From: Paenisporosarcina quisquiliarum_A
GTDB taxonomy: Bacteria; Bacillota; Bacilli; Bacillales_A; Planococcaceae
NCBI RefSeq assembly: GCF_043641925.1
Contig: NZ_JBHZRU010000008.1
Span: forward strand, 62,001-126,000
DNA length: 64,000 nucleotides
Reading direction: 5' to 3'
Under the pieces are notes generated by a model. The model saw nothing but the letters and a program-made list of their open reading frames with translations. It ran no database searches and had not been told where the DNA came from. This document shows positions 8,888 to 17,761 of this stretch, piece by piece. The position numbers and the translations under genes were made by a program. The first letter of the stretch is position 1; each line of letters begins with the position of its first letter.

Positions 8888-8970
8888 GTTTGACCGATAA
8901 CCCTTCTGGTTTGTGCGATAAACTTCCAAAGTGACTGATAAAACAACAAGTTTGTGCGATGAATTTTTCG
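8888..8970. repeat. Degenerate 21-bp tandem repeat
   Basis: Four units of 20-21 bp alternate between a GACCGATAA-type and a GTGCGATAA-type core (starts near 8888, 8909, 8930 and 8950), with weaker traces on both sides. It fills the space between the catalase gene and the terminator shared with hmoB. An open frame across it on the minus strand is not a gene. Confidence 0.75.
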
Positions 8971-8988
8971 CCAACTTGTTTATATATG

Positions 8989-9022
8989 AAAAAGAGTCCA
9001 CCCACAAAGGGTCGACTCTTTT
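8989..9022. terminator. Bidirectional terminator, catalase/hmoB
   Basis: AAAAAGAGTC pairs with GACTCTTTT around a 15-base centre, with A and T tracts on both sides, between two convergent genes. Confidence 0.8.
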
Positions 9023-9025
9023 CTT

Positions 9026-9544
9026 CTATTCGTCTTCTTTTTTTGGAGCAGTTCGATAGGTCGTTACATAGGAAGCGCTTGAAAAAATATTAGGTCTCTT
9101 ATCAATTCCTTCATCTGTACCACGTTTTTCATGTGCTTTATTATAAGCTTGAGATGTTTGCCATGCTTCGAATGATCCAGGTCCTGTCCATTCAGTCAAG
9201 ATGACATATGTATCCGTACCAATAGGTCGCAAAACACGGATGGCAATAAATCCTGGTTCATCTTCGATTGCACGTGCACGATTTTTGAAGCGATGTTCGA
9301 AAATAGGACGACCTTCATCAGTTACTGGAATGTTATTGAATACGAAGTAGCCTTGATCACTTAAATCACCTGACGAATCAATGACTTCATATTTACGTGG
9401 TGTTTGAAAAACGGTTGCTCCAGACGTTTCATGTAACAATACGGCATTTCCTTCGCCATGAAGAACAACCATCTTTTCGTTGGCATGTTTTTCTTTTAAT
9501 GAAAGCATAAATTCAGGTGTTCCAGATGTTAAATAAATATTCAT
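9026..9544 (-). CDS. hmoB: Heme-degrading monooxygenase HmoB (YhgC)
   Basis: This 172-aa protein has a C-terminal antibiotic-biosynthesis-monooxygenase fold, with YVILTEWTGPGSFEAWQTS near residue 115 and the downstream HEKRGTDEG region. An N-terminal extension is as in B. subtilis HmoB (YhgC, about 166 aa). It opens heme to release iron. The ATG is preceded by GGAGGG. It is divergent from hemE, the same neighbourhood as yhgC in Bacillus, placing heme breakdown beside heme synthesis. The 213-base gap to hemE contains the palindrome GACAATTGTC near 9648, a possible operator. Confidence 0.88.
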   Translation of the reverse strand: MNIYLTSGTPEFMLSLKEKHANEKMVVLHGEGNAVLLHETSGATVFQTPRKYEVIDSSGDLSDQGYFVFNNIPVTDEGRPIFEHRFKNRARAIEDEPGFIAIRVLRPIGTDTYVILTEWTGPGSFEAWQTSQAYNKAHEKRGTDEGIDKRPNIFSSASYVTTYRTAPKKEDE

Positions 9545-9757
9545 TGTAATCCCTCCATATCTCTATCTACAGTATAATCTTCCCTTAATAAAAATACTTA
9601 AAACAACTCTTTGACTAAATGATGTCTTCTATTCAAGACAATTCTATGACAATTGTCCTCGATAACTATACAATATAGAAGAGAAAGTCTATATTAAGAA
9701 CGAATATAACGAGTTACTTAACCAATATGTGTAAGTGAAAGGAAGGATACAAATTTT

Positions 9758-10807
9758 ATGAGAAAGATTAATGATACATTCCTAAGAGCAGCAAAAGGTG
9801 AGAAAGTAGATTACACTCCGGTATGGTATATGCGTCAAGCAGGACGTTCACAACCCGAATACCGAAAAATTAAAGAAAAATATTCATTAGAAGAAATAAC
9901 ACATCAGCCTGAATTATGTGCATATGTAACACGATTGCCTGTTGAAAACTATGATGTAGATGCAGCAATTTTGTACAAAGACATCGTGACGCCTCTTCCT
10001 GGGATTGGTGTAGATGTAAAAATTAAAGCTGGCGTTGGTCCTGTTATTTCTAATCCGATTCGAACAGTTCAAGATGTAGAGAAACTGGGAGAGCTGTCAC
10101 CACAAGATCACATTCCATTTGTACTTGAAACGATTAAAATTTTGACAGAAGAACAATTGGATGTTCCGTTGATTGGATTCTCAGGAGCACCATTTACTCT
10201 AGCTAGTTACATGATTGAAGGTGGACCTTCAAGAAACTACAATAAAACAAAATCATTTATGGTATCAGAACCTCAAGCTTGGTTTGCGTTAATGGACAAG
10301 CTGGCAGATATGATCATTGTATACGTAACTGCGCAAGTGAACGCAGGGGCAAAAACGATTCAAATTTTTGACTCATGGGTTGGCGCATTAAATGTAGAAG
10401 ATTACCGTATTTTCATTAAACCAATCATGACTCGCATCTTTAGCTCAATTCAAGAGTTAGGTGTTCCAGTCATTACATTTGGTGTTGGTGCAAGTCACTT
10501 AGCAAAAGAGTGGCACGACCTTCCTGTTGATGTTGTCGGTTTAGACTGGCGTTTATCGATTGAAGAAGCTCGCGGAATGGGATTAACGAAAACACTTCAA
10601 GGAAATTTAGATCCATCCTTATTATTAGCTGATTGGTCTGTAATTGAAGAACGTGCTAAACAAATTATTGATCAAGGTGTGAATCACCAAAGTCATATTT
10701 TCAATTTAGGACATGGGGTCTTCCCAGAAGTAAATCCTGATGTATTAAAACGATTAACAGCTTTTATTCATGATTACAGCCGTTCTCAAATGAAAGCACA
10801 TTCATAA
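9758..10807 (+). CDS. hemE: Uroporphyrinogen decarboxylase
   Basis: This 349-aa enzyme has the family signature VWYMRQAGRSQPEYR near residue 23, IGFSGAPFTLASYMIEGG near residue 140 and an HNLGHGV-like FNLGHGVFPEVNP near residue 320. It decarboxylates uroporphyrinogen III to coproporphyrinogen III. AAGGAAGG precedes the ATG. It is first in a hemE-hemH-hemY run, the standard Firmicutes order for the coproporphyrin-dependent heme branch. Confidence 0.97.
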   Translation: MRKINDTFLRAAKGEKVDYTPVWYMRQAGRSQPEYRKIKEKYSLEEITHQPELCAYVTRLPVENYDVDAAILYKDIVTPLPGIGVDVKIKAGVGPVISNPIRTVQDVEKLGELSPQDHIPFVLETIKILTEEQLDVPLIGFSGAPFTLASYMIEGGPSRNYNKTKSFMVSEPQAWFALMDKLADMIIVYVTAQVNAGAKTIQIFDSWVGALNVEDYRIFIKPIMTRIFSSIQELGVPVITFGVGASHLAKEWHDLPVDVVGLDWRLSIEEARGMGLTKTLQGNLDPSLLLADWSVIEERAKQIIDQGVNHQSHIFNLGHGVFPEVNPDVLKRLTAFIHDYSRSQMKAHS

Positions 10808-10879
10808 GGTATTGATGTTCGTAAGTCTAGATTGAACCTGTCAAAATGAAAAGTGAAAATAATAAATGAGGTGATGAAG

Positions 10880-11815
10880 TTGTCTAAAAAAACAATGGGA
10901 TTGCTTGTCATGGCATATGGAACGCCATACAAAGAAGAGGATTTAGAACGTTATTATACGCATATTCGTCATGGTCGTCCGCCAAGTCCAGAAGCTTTAA
11001 CGGATTTAAGAGATCGCTATCGTGCCATTGGTGGAATTTCACCACTAGCTAAAATTACAGATGACCAAGCAGAAGCATTATGTAATCGTTTAAATGAAGT
11101 GCAAGATGACATAGAGTTTAAATTATATATTGGCCTTAAACATATTGAACCGTTCGTAGAAGATGCAGTTGAACAAATGCATAAAGATGGCATTACAGAA
11201 GCTGTTTCGATTGTATTAGCTCCACATTTCTCAACATTCTCGATTAAGTCTTATAATGGACGAGCAAAAGAGACTGCTGAAAAACTTGGCGGACTACATA
11301 TCACTTCAGTTGAAAGCTGGTATGATGAGCCGAAATTCATTCAATATTGGACAGAGAAAGTATCTGGAACGTTCGAAGCTATGTCACCAGAAGAGCGTGC
11401 AAAAGCATGTTTAATCGTTTCAGCTCACTCATTACCTGAAAAAATTATTGCGAATGGTGACCCATACCCACAACAGTTAAAAGAGACAGCAGATTTAATC
11501 GCACAAGCTGCTGGCATTGAAAACTATGAAGTGGGCTGGCAAAGTGCCGGTCAAACACCTGAACCTTGGATTGGTCCCGACGTACAAGATTTAACTCGTG
11601 AGTTACATGAACAAAAAGGATATACATCTTTTGTTTATACACCAGTTGGATTTGTAACAGATCACTTAGAAGTGCTTTTTGATAATGATTATGAGTGTAA
11701 AGTAGTAACAGATGAAATTGGCGCTAAATACTACCGCCCTGAAATGCCGAATACTCAACCATTATTTATTGATGCAATGACAGATGTTGTTTTAAAACAT
11801 TTGCATAAGAAATAA
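10880..11815 (+). CDS. hemH: Coproporphyrin ferrochelatase (HemH/CpfC)
   Basis: This is 311 aa read from a TTG at 10880, chosen because AGGTGAT lies just upstream and the product then begins MSKKTMGLLVMAYGTPY like Bacillus HemH; an in-frame ATG at 10874 is too close to the ribosome site. Catalytic His is in SAHSLPEKI (about residue 183) and the conserved Glu is in TDHLEVLFDND. In Firmicutes it inserts iron into coproporphyrin III rather than protoporphyrin IX. It sits between hemE and hemY with short gaps. Confidence 0.95.
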   Translation: MSKKTMGLLVMAYGTPYKEEDLERYYTHIRHGRPPSPEALTDLRDRYRAIGGISPLAKITDDQAEALCNRLNEVQDDIEFKLYIGLKHIEPFVEDAVEQMHKDGITEAVSIVLAPHFSTFSIKSYNGRAKETAEKLGGLHITSVESWYDEPKFIQYWTEKVSGTFEAMSPEERAKACLIVSAHSLPEKIIANGDPYPQQLKETADLIAQAAGIENYEVGWQSAGQTPEPWIGPDVQDLTRELHEQKGYTSFVYTPVGFVTDHLEVLFDNDYECKVVTDEIGAKYYRPEMPNTQPLFIDAMTDVVLKHLHKK

Positions 11816-11835
11816 CTAAACTGAACCCGAAAGTG

Positions 11836-13254
11836 ATGATGACCGTGTCTGGAGAAAAACGTAAAGTAGCTGTAATAGGAGGCGGGATAACGGGCTTAGC
11901 TGCCGCATTCTATTTACAGAAAGAAGCAACAGAAAAAGGATATCCACTTGAAGTGATCTTAATCGAAGCTTCTCACCGACTTGGCGGGAAAATCCAGACT
12001 GTTCGTCGCGATGGGTTTGTTATTGAACGAGGACCAGACTCATTTTTAGAACGTAAAAAAAGTTTTGGTCAATTTGCTAAAGATCTTGGGATTAATGATC
12101 AACTTGTCTCGAATGCTACAGGACAAGCCTATATTTTAGTCAATGACGGACTTCATCCTATTCCTGGGGGATCTGTTATGGGGATTCCAACACAAATCTC
12201 ACCATTCATTACTTCTGGATTGTTTTCATGGAGTGGAAAATTGCGTGCCGCTGGTGATTTTGTTTTACCAAAAGCTTCAGTTAAAGGTGACCAATCCGTC
12301 GGACAATTTTTACGTAGACGTTTTGGTGGTGAAGTAGTTGAAAATTTAATTGAGCCATTATTAGCAGGTGTCTATTCTGGAGACATTGATAAAATGAGTC
12401 TCCAAGCCACGTTCCCACAGTTTTATAAACTAGAACAGGAACATCGAAGTTTAATAATTGGTTCGAAGAAAATAGCCCCTAAACAGCCGGTCAAGAAATC
12501 CAAAGAAGGTATATTCCGTACGTTTAAAAATGGATTAGAAACCATTGTTGAGGCTGTTGAAGCACAACTCAAACCTGATACTGTGTTAAAGGGAGTTCGA
12601 GTAGACCGTTTTGAGAAAGTGGGAGAACAAGTAAATCTTTTCCTTAATAATGATGCGGAAATGTTAGTTGATCGCGTCATTTTTGCCACGCCACATCTCG
12701 CAGCTCTCCCCGTATTTGAAGAACATGGAATGATGACTGATTTTCAAGACATGCCTGCAACCTCAGTAGCGACAGTAGCTATGGCATTTAAAGAAGATGC
12801 AGTAAGTCAAGAAAAAGAAGGTACTGGCTTCTTAGTTTCGCGCAATAGTGATTATTCGATAACAGCTTGTACGTGGACTCACCGTAAGTGGCCAACCACA
12901 ACACCTGAAGGGCATGTACTACTCCGAGGATTTGTTGGTCGTCCAGGGGATGAGTCTACAATTGAGTTATCAGATAGCGAACTTGAAAAAATTGTCCTTT
13001 CTGACCTCAAGCAAACGATGAAAATCAAAGAAGATCCATTATTTACAGTTGTGACAAGGTGGAAGAAAGCTTCTCCTCAATATATGGTCGGCCATAAGGA
13101 ACGTGTGGCTAAAGCTAAAAAAGAATTAAAAGAGCATTTCCCAATGATAAAACTTGCTGGAAGTTCATATGAAGGTCTAGGATTACCAGACTGTGTGGAT
13201 CAAGGAAAAGCGGCTGGAAATGAAATTATTGAGGAATTGTTTTTAAATAAATGA
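11836..13254 (+). CDS. hemY: Coproporphyrinogen III oxidase HemY (CgoX)
   Basis: This FAD-dependent enzyme of about 470 aa has a dinucleotide-binding N-terminus AVIGGGITGLAAAFYL and RLGGKIQT, the ERGPDSFLERK substrate-site stretch, and the C-terminal GLGLPDCVDQGKAAG flavin motif. In Firmicutes it oxidises coproporphyrinogen III to coproporphyrin III with oxygen, just before HemH. The start is ambiguous: GTG 11833, ATG 11836, ATG 11839 and GTG 11845 are all in frame and the ribosome site is weak. GTG 11845 gives the family-like MSGEKRKV. A terminator follows. Confidence 0.94.
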   Translation: MMTVSGEKRKVAVIGGGITGLAAAFYLQKEATEKGYPLEVILIEASHRLGGKIQTVRRDGFVIERGPDSFLERKKSFGQFAKDLGINDQLVSNATGQAYILVNDGLHPIPGGSVMGIPTQISPFITSGLFSWSGKLRAAGDFVLPKASVKGDQSVGQFLRRRFGGEVVENLIEPLLAGVYSGDIDKMSLQATFPQFYKLEQEHRSLIIGSKKIAPKQPVKKSKEGIFRTFKNGLETIVEAVEAQLKPDTVLKGVRVDRFEKVGEQVNLFLNNDAEMLVDRVIFATPHLAALPVFEEHGMMTDFQDMPATSVATVAMAFKEDAVSQEKEGTGFLVSRNSDYSITACTWTHRKWPTTTPEGHVLLRGFVGRPGDESTIELSDSELEKIVLSDLKQTMKIKEDPLFTVVTRWKKASPQYMVGHKERVAKAKKELKEHFPMIKLAGSSYEGLGLPDCVDQGKAAGNEIIEELFLNK

Positions 13255-13258
13255 TGTC

Positions 13259-13290
13259 AATAGACGACTCTTAGGAGTTGTCTATTTTTT
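13259..13290 (+). terminator. Terminator after hemEHY
   Basis: AATAGACGACTC pairs with GGAGTTGTCTATT and is followed by a T6 run, directly after the hemY stop. Confidence 0.85.
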
Positions 13291-13355
13291 ACAGACCATC
13301 ATAAACACTTAGAAAACCTGGTACTGCAATAGAATCAATTAAAGAAAATTCTACA

Positions 13356-13384
13356 TTGCAAAAAGTGAAAAAGTAATGTAGAAT
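13356..13384 (+). promoter_or_regulatory. Promoter of yhgD
   Basis: TTGCAA and TAGAAT are separated by 17 bases, about 50 bases before the yhgD start. The probable autoregulatory operator begins immediately downstream. Confidence 0.6.
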
Positions 13385-13386
13385 AT

Positions 13387-13418
13387 TGACTAATTGACCG
13401 ATATGGTTTTCTGGTCAT
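13387..13418. promoter_or_regulatory. Candidate YhgD operator 1
   Basis: TGACTAATTGACC followed by GGT and then TGGTCA lies over the expected transcription start of yhgD. The same TGACTAATTGA core recurs upstream of yhgE. This is the usual pattern for a TetR repressor controlling itself and its neighbour. Confidence 0.55.
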
Positions 13419-13436
13419 TCTTATTAGGAGTGTTGA

Positions 13437-14009
13437 ATGTTGGACAGAAGACAAGAAATATTAAATGCTGCGACGAAATCCTTTTCTCTCTTTGGTTTTA
13501 AAGCTACTACAATGGATCAAGTAGCAAAGATAGCGAATGTTGGGAAAGGGACCATCTACACTTTTTTCGATAATAAAGAAGATTTATTTCATGCAATCGT
13601 GTTTACTATGATTAATCAAATGAAAGCAGAAAAAGATGCGGTGATTAATGAAAACAAATCATTTCAAGAAAACGCGCATTTCGTTTTGATGAAGATGCTT
13701 GAATTTAGAGAAAGTCATGCACTATTGTCAAAGTTAATAGCAGAAGAAAAAGAAATGCAAACACCGGTTGTCCAAGCAGTTCTTGTTAAAGTCGAGAGAG
13801 AAATCGTTCATTACATTGCAGAACATATTGAACGTGCAATTGAAAAGAAAGAAATTCGACCTGTTGACGTTCAATTAATTGCATATCTTCTTTTTAAAGC
13901 CTATATGGCTTTTGCAGTTGAGTGGCAAGTAACACATGAAAAACCTCTACCCGAAGAGAAGATTATTGAAGTATTTCAAGATACTATTTTTAAAAGTCTC
14001 AATGTGTGA
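13437..14009 (+). CDS. yhgD: TetR-family repressor YhgD
   Basis: This 190-aa regulator has an N-terminal TetR HTH: RRQEILNAATKSFSLFGFK, then TTMDQVAKIANVGKGTIYTFF with the recognition helix near residues 35-45. A helical ligand-binding domain follows. AGGAG lies seven bases before the ATG. It directly precedes yhgE, the order of B. subtilis hemEHY-yhgD-yhgE. It probably represses itself and yhgE through the two shared TGACTAATTGA sites; its ligand is unknown. Confidence 0.9.
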   Translation: MLDRRQEILNAATKSFSLFGFKATTMDQVAKIANVGKGTIYTFFDNKEDLFHAIVFTMINQMKAEKDAVINENKSFQENAHFVLMKMLEFRESHALLSKLIAEEKEMQTPVVQAVLVKVEREIVHYIAEHIERAIEKKEIRPVDVQLIAYLLFKAYMAFAVEWQVTHEKPLPEEKIIEVFQDTIFKSLNV

Positions 14010-14020
14010 GACTCTTTTTT
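13995..14020 (+). terminator. Terminator overlapping the end of yhgD
   Basis: AGTCTCA and TGAGACT form a stem that includes the yhgD stop codon, followed by T7. This implies that yhgE is mostly transcribed from its own promoter. Confidence 0.75.
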
Positions 14021-14030
14021 TAGACAAAAA

Positions 14031-14054
14031 TGACTAATTGAACAAAACGGTCAA
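14031..14054. promoter_or_regulatory. Candidate YhgD operator 2
   Basis: TGACTAATTGAAC, five bases, then GGTCAAT forms an imperfect palindrome (ATTGAAC/GGTCAAT) and repeats the 11-base core found at yhgD. It lies about 20-45 bases before the yhgE start. Confidence 0.55.
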
Positions 14055-14074
14055 TAAGTACTAGGAGGATTACT

Positions 14075-16261
14075 TTGATTAAACAAGAATTTATAGCTAT
14101 TTTTAAGAATCGAAAATTACTCATCCCAATTTTGGCAGTACTGTTAATTCCAGTTCTGTATGCAGGTATGTTTTTATGGGCTTTTTGGGATCCGTATGAA
14201 CAACTAAGTGATTTGCCAGTTGCTATTGTAAACGAAGACCTTGGTGCGTTACTAGAAGGTGAACAATTATCTATAGGAAAAGATGTTACAAAGAATCTGG
14301 TAGAAAGTGAACAATTTCATTTTGTTGAAGTCTCTAAAAATCAAGGCAAAGAAGCACTTGAGAATCAAGACTATTACATGGTGATTGAGATTCCTTCAAA
14401 CTTTTCACAACACGCAACCACACTTCTCGACGAGCACCCAGAAAAGTTATTGATTGAGTACAAACCAAATGAGGGTTTTAATTTCTTGTCAGCGCAAATT
14501 GGTGATACCGCAATGGAACGAATTCGTGCAGAGGTAAATAAAGAGGTAGTTGCAAGTTACTCAGATAAGTTATTTACTTCGTTAATGAAAATGGGTGATG
14601 GCTTTGGAGAAGCTGCAGATGGAGCAGGGGAATTATCGGATGGAGCAAGTAAACTGACTGATGGAGCGACACATTTAAAAGGGTATTTAGAGAAATTAGC
14701 GGGTGGTTCTGTTGAATTGGCTGATGGATCCAATTTGTTAGCCTCAGGAACCATTGAAGCATCAAATGGAGCGATTGAATTAGACAACGGTCTAGGGAAA
14801 CTTTCTTCCGGTGCAAGCCAACTTTACCAAGGTGCAGACAAATTATCTGTTGGGGCAAGTCAACTACAGACTGGTGTTGATTCCTATACAAAAGGTGTTA
14901 CGCAAATATCTAATGGCTTCACTATGGCAAATGAAAAAGAGAAGCAACTGGTAGATGCAATTCGTCAACTATCTAATGGTGTTTCTACTGCTAATCAATC
15001 CGTAGGAAAATTGGCAGAAGGATCAACTCAAATTACTACTGGGCTCGAAAGTTTAACCAATCAAATGACACCAATTTTAGAAACGTTATCAAAAGAACAA
15101 CAAGATGCTCTAAAAGGAGCTCTTAATCAATTGCAACAAGGAAGTACACAAGTTTCCAATGGATTAGGTGAACTTAAAGGTGGTACTGAACAACTATCAG
15201 TAGGAATGAATCAAACAGCTTCTGGTGCTCAGAAATTAATGTCTGCACATGTAGAATTAGAAGAAGGGCTTGGAATATTAACGCAATCTTCCGAGACACT
15301 AAATGATGGAGCTTTTAAGGTAGCATCAGGAACTGGTACATTAACAACTAAGTTAGAAGAATTACAAAAGGGGCTGACAAGCGCATCGGCGGGAAGCCAA
15401 AAACTTTCAGGAGGTTTACAACGACTCGCACAAGGATCTAGTAAGTTAAATTCAGGTGCTTCAGAAATTGCTTTAAAAACGGATGAACTTGCCGCAGGTT
15501 CCAGTGGGTTGATTGAAGGCACTGAAGCGCTGAGGGAAGGATCGAGCACTTTAAGTGAAAAACTAGAAGAAGCTTCTACTGAAGCAGGAAAAATAGATGC
15601 AAATCAAGACACAATTGACATGGCATCCTCTCCTGTAGATGTAACAAAATCAGCAGTCAATCACGTACCTAACTATGGAACAGGTTTTGCACCCTATTTC
15701 CTTTCACTTGGACTGTTTGTAGGTGCACTTATGATTTCAATCGTTTTTCCACTTGTCCAATCAGCTATCCCCCCAACAAGTGGATGGGCGTGGGCAACGA
15801 GTAAAATGGTCGTTTTAGGTGTAATAGGAGTGATTCAAGCATTACTTGCTGTGGCTATTTTAATTTTTGGTTTAGGACTGGAACCAGTCAATTTAGATTG
15901 GTTTATTGTGACTGCGGTCATAACTAGTTTTACTTATTTAGCAATCGTTCAAATGCTCGTATCCATTTTAGGTGACAGTGGACGTTTTGTAGCAATCTTG
16001 CTGCTAATTTTACAATTAACCACGAGTGCTGGTACATTCCCTCTCGAACTGATTCCTCAGCCATTGCAAATCTTTAACCAATGGTTGCCCATGACTTATT
16101 CTGTTCAAGCATTCAAAGCTGCCATTTCTTCAACAGATGTAGGTTTTATACAATGGAATAATGGAATTATGTTGATATTCTTTACCAGTGCTGTCGTATT
16201 AACCATTTATTATTTCAATGTATTGTTTAAGCATCGTTTCTCGAAAAATCAAGAAGCTTAA
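14075..16261 (+). CDS. yhgE: YhgE/Pip-type membrane protein
   Basis: This is a 728-aa protein. An N-terminal transmembrane helix (about residues 15-37) is followed by the extracytoplasmic Pip domain. A long central region (about residues 170-510) holds dozens of short repeats of the type L-x-x-G-(A/S), for example LSDGASKLTDGA and LSSGASQLYQGA. The last 200 residues have about six transmembrane helices of the ABC-2 type. The start is a TTG with AGGAGG seven bases upstream. Relatives include phage-infection protein Pip and ESX-associated YueB. The function here is unknown; yhgD next to it is probably its repressor. Confidence 0.88.
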   Translation: MIKQEFIAIFKNRKLLIPILAVLLIPVLYAGMFLWAFWDPYEQLSDLPVAIVNEDLGALLEGEQLSIGKDVTKNLVESEQFHFVEVSKNQGKEALENQDYYMVIEIPSNFSQHATTLLDEHPEKLLIEYKPNEGFNFLSAQIGDTAMERIRAEVNKEVVASYSDKLFTSLMKMGDGFGEAADGAGELSDGASKLTDGATHLKGYLEKLAGGSVELADGSNLLASGTIEASNGAIELDNGLGKLSSGASQLYQGADKLSVGASQLQTGVDSYTKGVTQISNGFTMANEKEKQLVDAIRQLSNGVSTANQSVGKLAEGSTQITTGLESLTNQMTPILETLSKEQQDALKGALNQLQQGSTQVSNGLGELKGGTEQLSVGMNQTASGAQKLMSAHVELEEGLGILTQSSETLNDGAFKVASGTGTLTTKLEELQKGLTSASAGSQKLSGGLQRLAQGSSKLNSGASEIALKTDELAAGSSGLIEGTEALREGSSTLSEKLEEASTEAGKIDANQDTIDMASSPVDVTKSAVNHVPNYGTGFAPYFLSLGLFVGALMISIVFPLVQSAIPPTSGWAWATSKMVVLGVIGVIQALLAVAILIFGLGLEPVNLDWFIVTAVITSFTYLAIVQMLVSILGDSGRFVAILLLILQLTTSAGTFPLELIPQPLQIFNQWLPMTYSVQAFKAAISSTDVGFIQWNNGIMLIFFTSAVVLTIYYFNVLFKHRFSKNQEA

Positions 16262-16301
16262 AAAACAGCCGTTCAGGAGGGGAGCCCTGGACGGCTGTTT
16301 T
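16261..16301 (+). terminator. Terminator after yhgE
   Basis: AAAACAGCCGT pairs with ACGGCTGTTTT, and CCAGGGCT-like pairing extends the stem. It begins at the yhgE stop; the convergent yhfH gene starts its stop codon just beyond. Confidence 0.82.
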
Positions 16302-16305
16302 ATGT

Positions 16306-16431
16306 TTAAAGTTGGTTACACGTATCGCATGTGTTGCCATAACATTCATGCTGTTCTTCAATTTTTTCGCCACATTGTGCACATTGTTTAGCAGGTAGGT
16401 TTTTAAAAAACTCGATTACATTTTCAATCAT
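16306..16431 (-). CDS. yhfH: YhfH-family small zinc-finger-like protein
   Basis: This 41-codon gene lies on the minus strand with AGGAGG eight bases before its ATG. The product has an amphipathic start (MIENVIEFFKNLPAK) and two Cys pairs, CAQCGEKIEE and later CYGNTCDTC. That matches the tiny YhfH family of Bacillus, probably a zinc-ribbon. It is next to lplJ/yhfJ as in B. subtilis. The function is unknown. Confidence 0.85.
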   Translation of the reverse strand: MIENVIEFFKNLPAKQCAQCGEKIEEQHECYGNTCDTCNQL

Positions 16432-16570
16432 CAGATTAACCTCCTTTTCTATTCTGTACTAATACTGTCCTAATTACTTATAGTGTATTATAACAGTTCA
16501 TCAAATGTCAATACAAAACCTCTTTATTCATATATAGTGTATGTAGAACCTTTAAAAGGAGAGATGCAAT

Positions 16571-17563
16571 TTGTATTTTATTGATAATAAAGGCATCACA
16601 GATCCTCGGATTAACTTAGCAATTGAGGAATATGCGCTAAAAACAATGGATGTCGATAAAGATTCATATTTTCTGTTCTATATCAATGAACCTGCAATCA
16701 TCATTGGTAAAAATCAAAACACAATCGAAGAAATTAATACTGACTATGTAGAGTCGAACGGAATTCATGTCGTGAGAAGACTATCAGGTGGTGGGGCGGT
16801 TTACCACGACTTAGGTAATTTGAATTTTAGCTTCTTGACGAAAGATGACGGAGATAGCTTCCGAAACTTTAAAAAGTTTACTCAACCGATTGTAGACGCC
16901 CTAAAAGAAATGGGCGTGGATGCAGAATTATCGGGACGAAATGATATTTTAGCTGGTGGAAGAAAAATATCTGGTAATGCTCAATTCTCAACCAAAGGAC
17001 GTATGTTCAGTCACGGTACGTTAATGTTTGATACAGAAATTGAAGCGGTTGTTTCTGCATTAAAAGTACGTAAGGACAAAATTGAGTCAAAAGGAATCAA
17101 ATCCATTCGTAGTCGTGTAGCGAACATTATGGAATTTATCGAAGAACCTATCAGTATTGACGATTTCCGATTAAAACTACTTCACTCGATTTTCGGAGGA
17201 GAAGAAGAAGTGAAAACCATCGAACTAACAGAAGAAGACTGGGCGAATATTCACGCGCTCTCAAAAGAGCGTTACGCAAATTGGGAATGGAATTATGGGA
17301 AGTCTCCGGCATTTAATATGTCTCATTCCGAACGATTCCCAGTTGGGGGTATCGATGTACGTCTTCAAGTGAAAAATGGCGTCATTGAAGATGCACATAT
17401 TTATGGCGACTTCTTCGGTGTTGGTGATGTTGCTGACATAGAAGCATTATTAGTGGGCACAGCTTATGAAAAAACAGCAATCACTGAAAGTCTAGGTGAT
17501 ATCGATATCACAACCTATTTAGGTGGCATAACGAAAGAACAGTTTTTACAATTAATTTATTAA
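16571..17563 (+). CDS. lplJ: Lipoate-protein ligase LplJ (LplA family)
   Basis: This is a 330-aa ligase. The biotin/lipoate-ligase catalytic domain shows RRLSGGGAVYHDLGNLNFSF near residue 73, the substrate loop with GRNDILAGGRKISGNAQ near residue 123, and a C-terminal accessory domain from about 245. It activates free lipoate with ATP and attaches it to E2 and GcvH proteins. The start is a TTG with AAAGGAGAG upstream. It equals B. subtilis yhfJ by position. Confidence 0.94.
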   Translation: MYFIDNKGITDPRINLAIEEYALKTMDVDKDSYFLFYINEPAIIIGKNQNTIEEINTDYVESNGIHVVRRLSGGGAVYHDLGNLNFSFLTKDDGDSFRNFKKFTQPIVDALKEMGVDAELSGRNDILAGGRKISGNAQFSTKGRMFSHGTLMFDTEIEAVVSALKVRKDKIESKGIKSIRSRVANIMEFIEEPISIDDFRLKLLHSIFGGEEEVKTIELTEEDWANIHALSKERYANWEWNYGKSPAFNMSHSERFPVGGIDVRLQVKNGVIEDAHIYGDFFGVGDVADIEALLVGTAYEKTAITESLGDIDITTYLGGITKEQFLQLIY

Positions 17564-17574
17564 GTATTACTGGG

Positions 17575-17600
17575 GAGTCTGACTTAGGTCAGGCTCTTTT
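17575..17600 (+). terminator. Terminator after lplJ
   Basis: GAGTCTGAC pairs with GTCAGGCTC around a four-base loop and is followed by TTTT. Confidence 0.78.
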
Positions 17601-17618
17601 TACTGTAGACAATTAAAA

Positions 17619-17660
17619 ATGTTGATTTCCATTGCTGCAGACACTTTCAACGAAGACCAA
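17619..17660. repeat. Fragment of a dispersed repeat
   Basis: ATGTTGATTTCCATT is identical to the left end of the 130-bp palindromic element at 24178, followed here by a shorter degenerate segment. The rest of the 470-base gap between lplJ and the response-regulator gene holds the palindrome at 17762 and no credible gene. Confidence 0.55.
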
Positions 17661-17761
17661 AAGTAGACTTTGTATTTAAAGGGTTCAGCTATTGCTGATT
17701 ATTTGTACGTTTATCTAACTGTTGCTGTAAACATGAATCTGCAAACAAATTAAGTAGGAAG

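Noticed and set aside
8646..9005. 119-codon minus-strand frame near the catalase gene
   Set aside because: It crosses the 21-bp repeats, a terminator and the end of the catalase gene; the composition is not protein-like.
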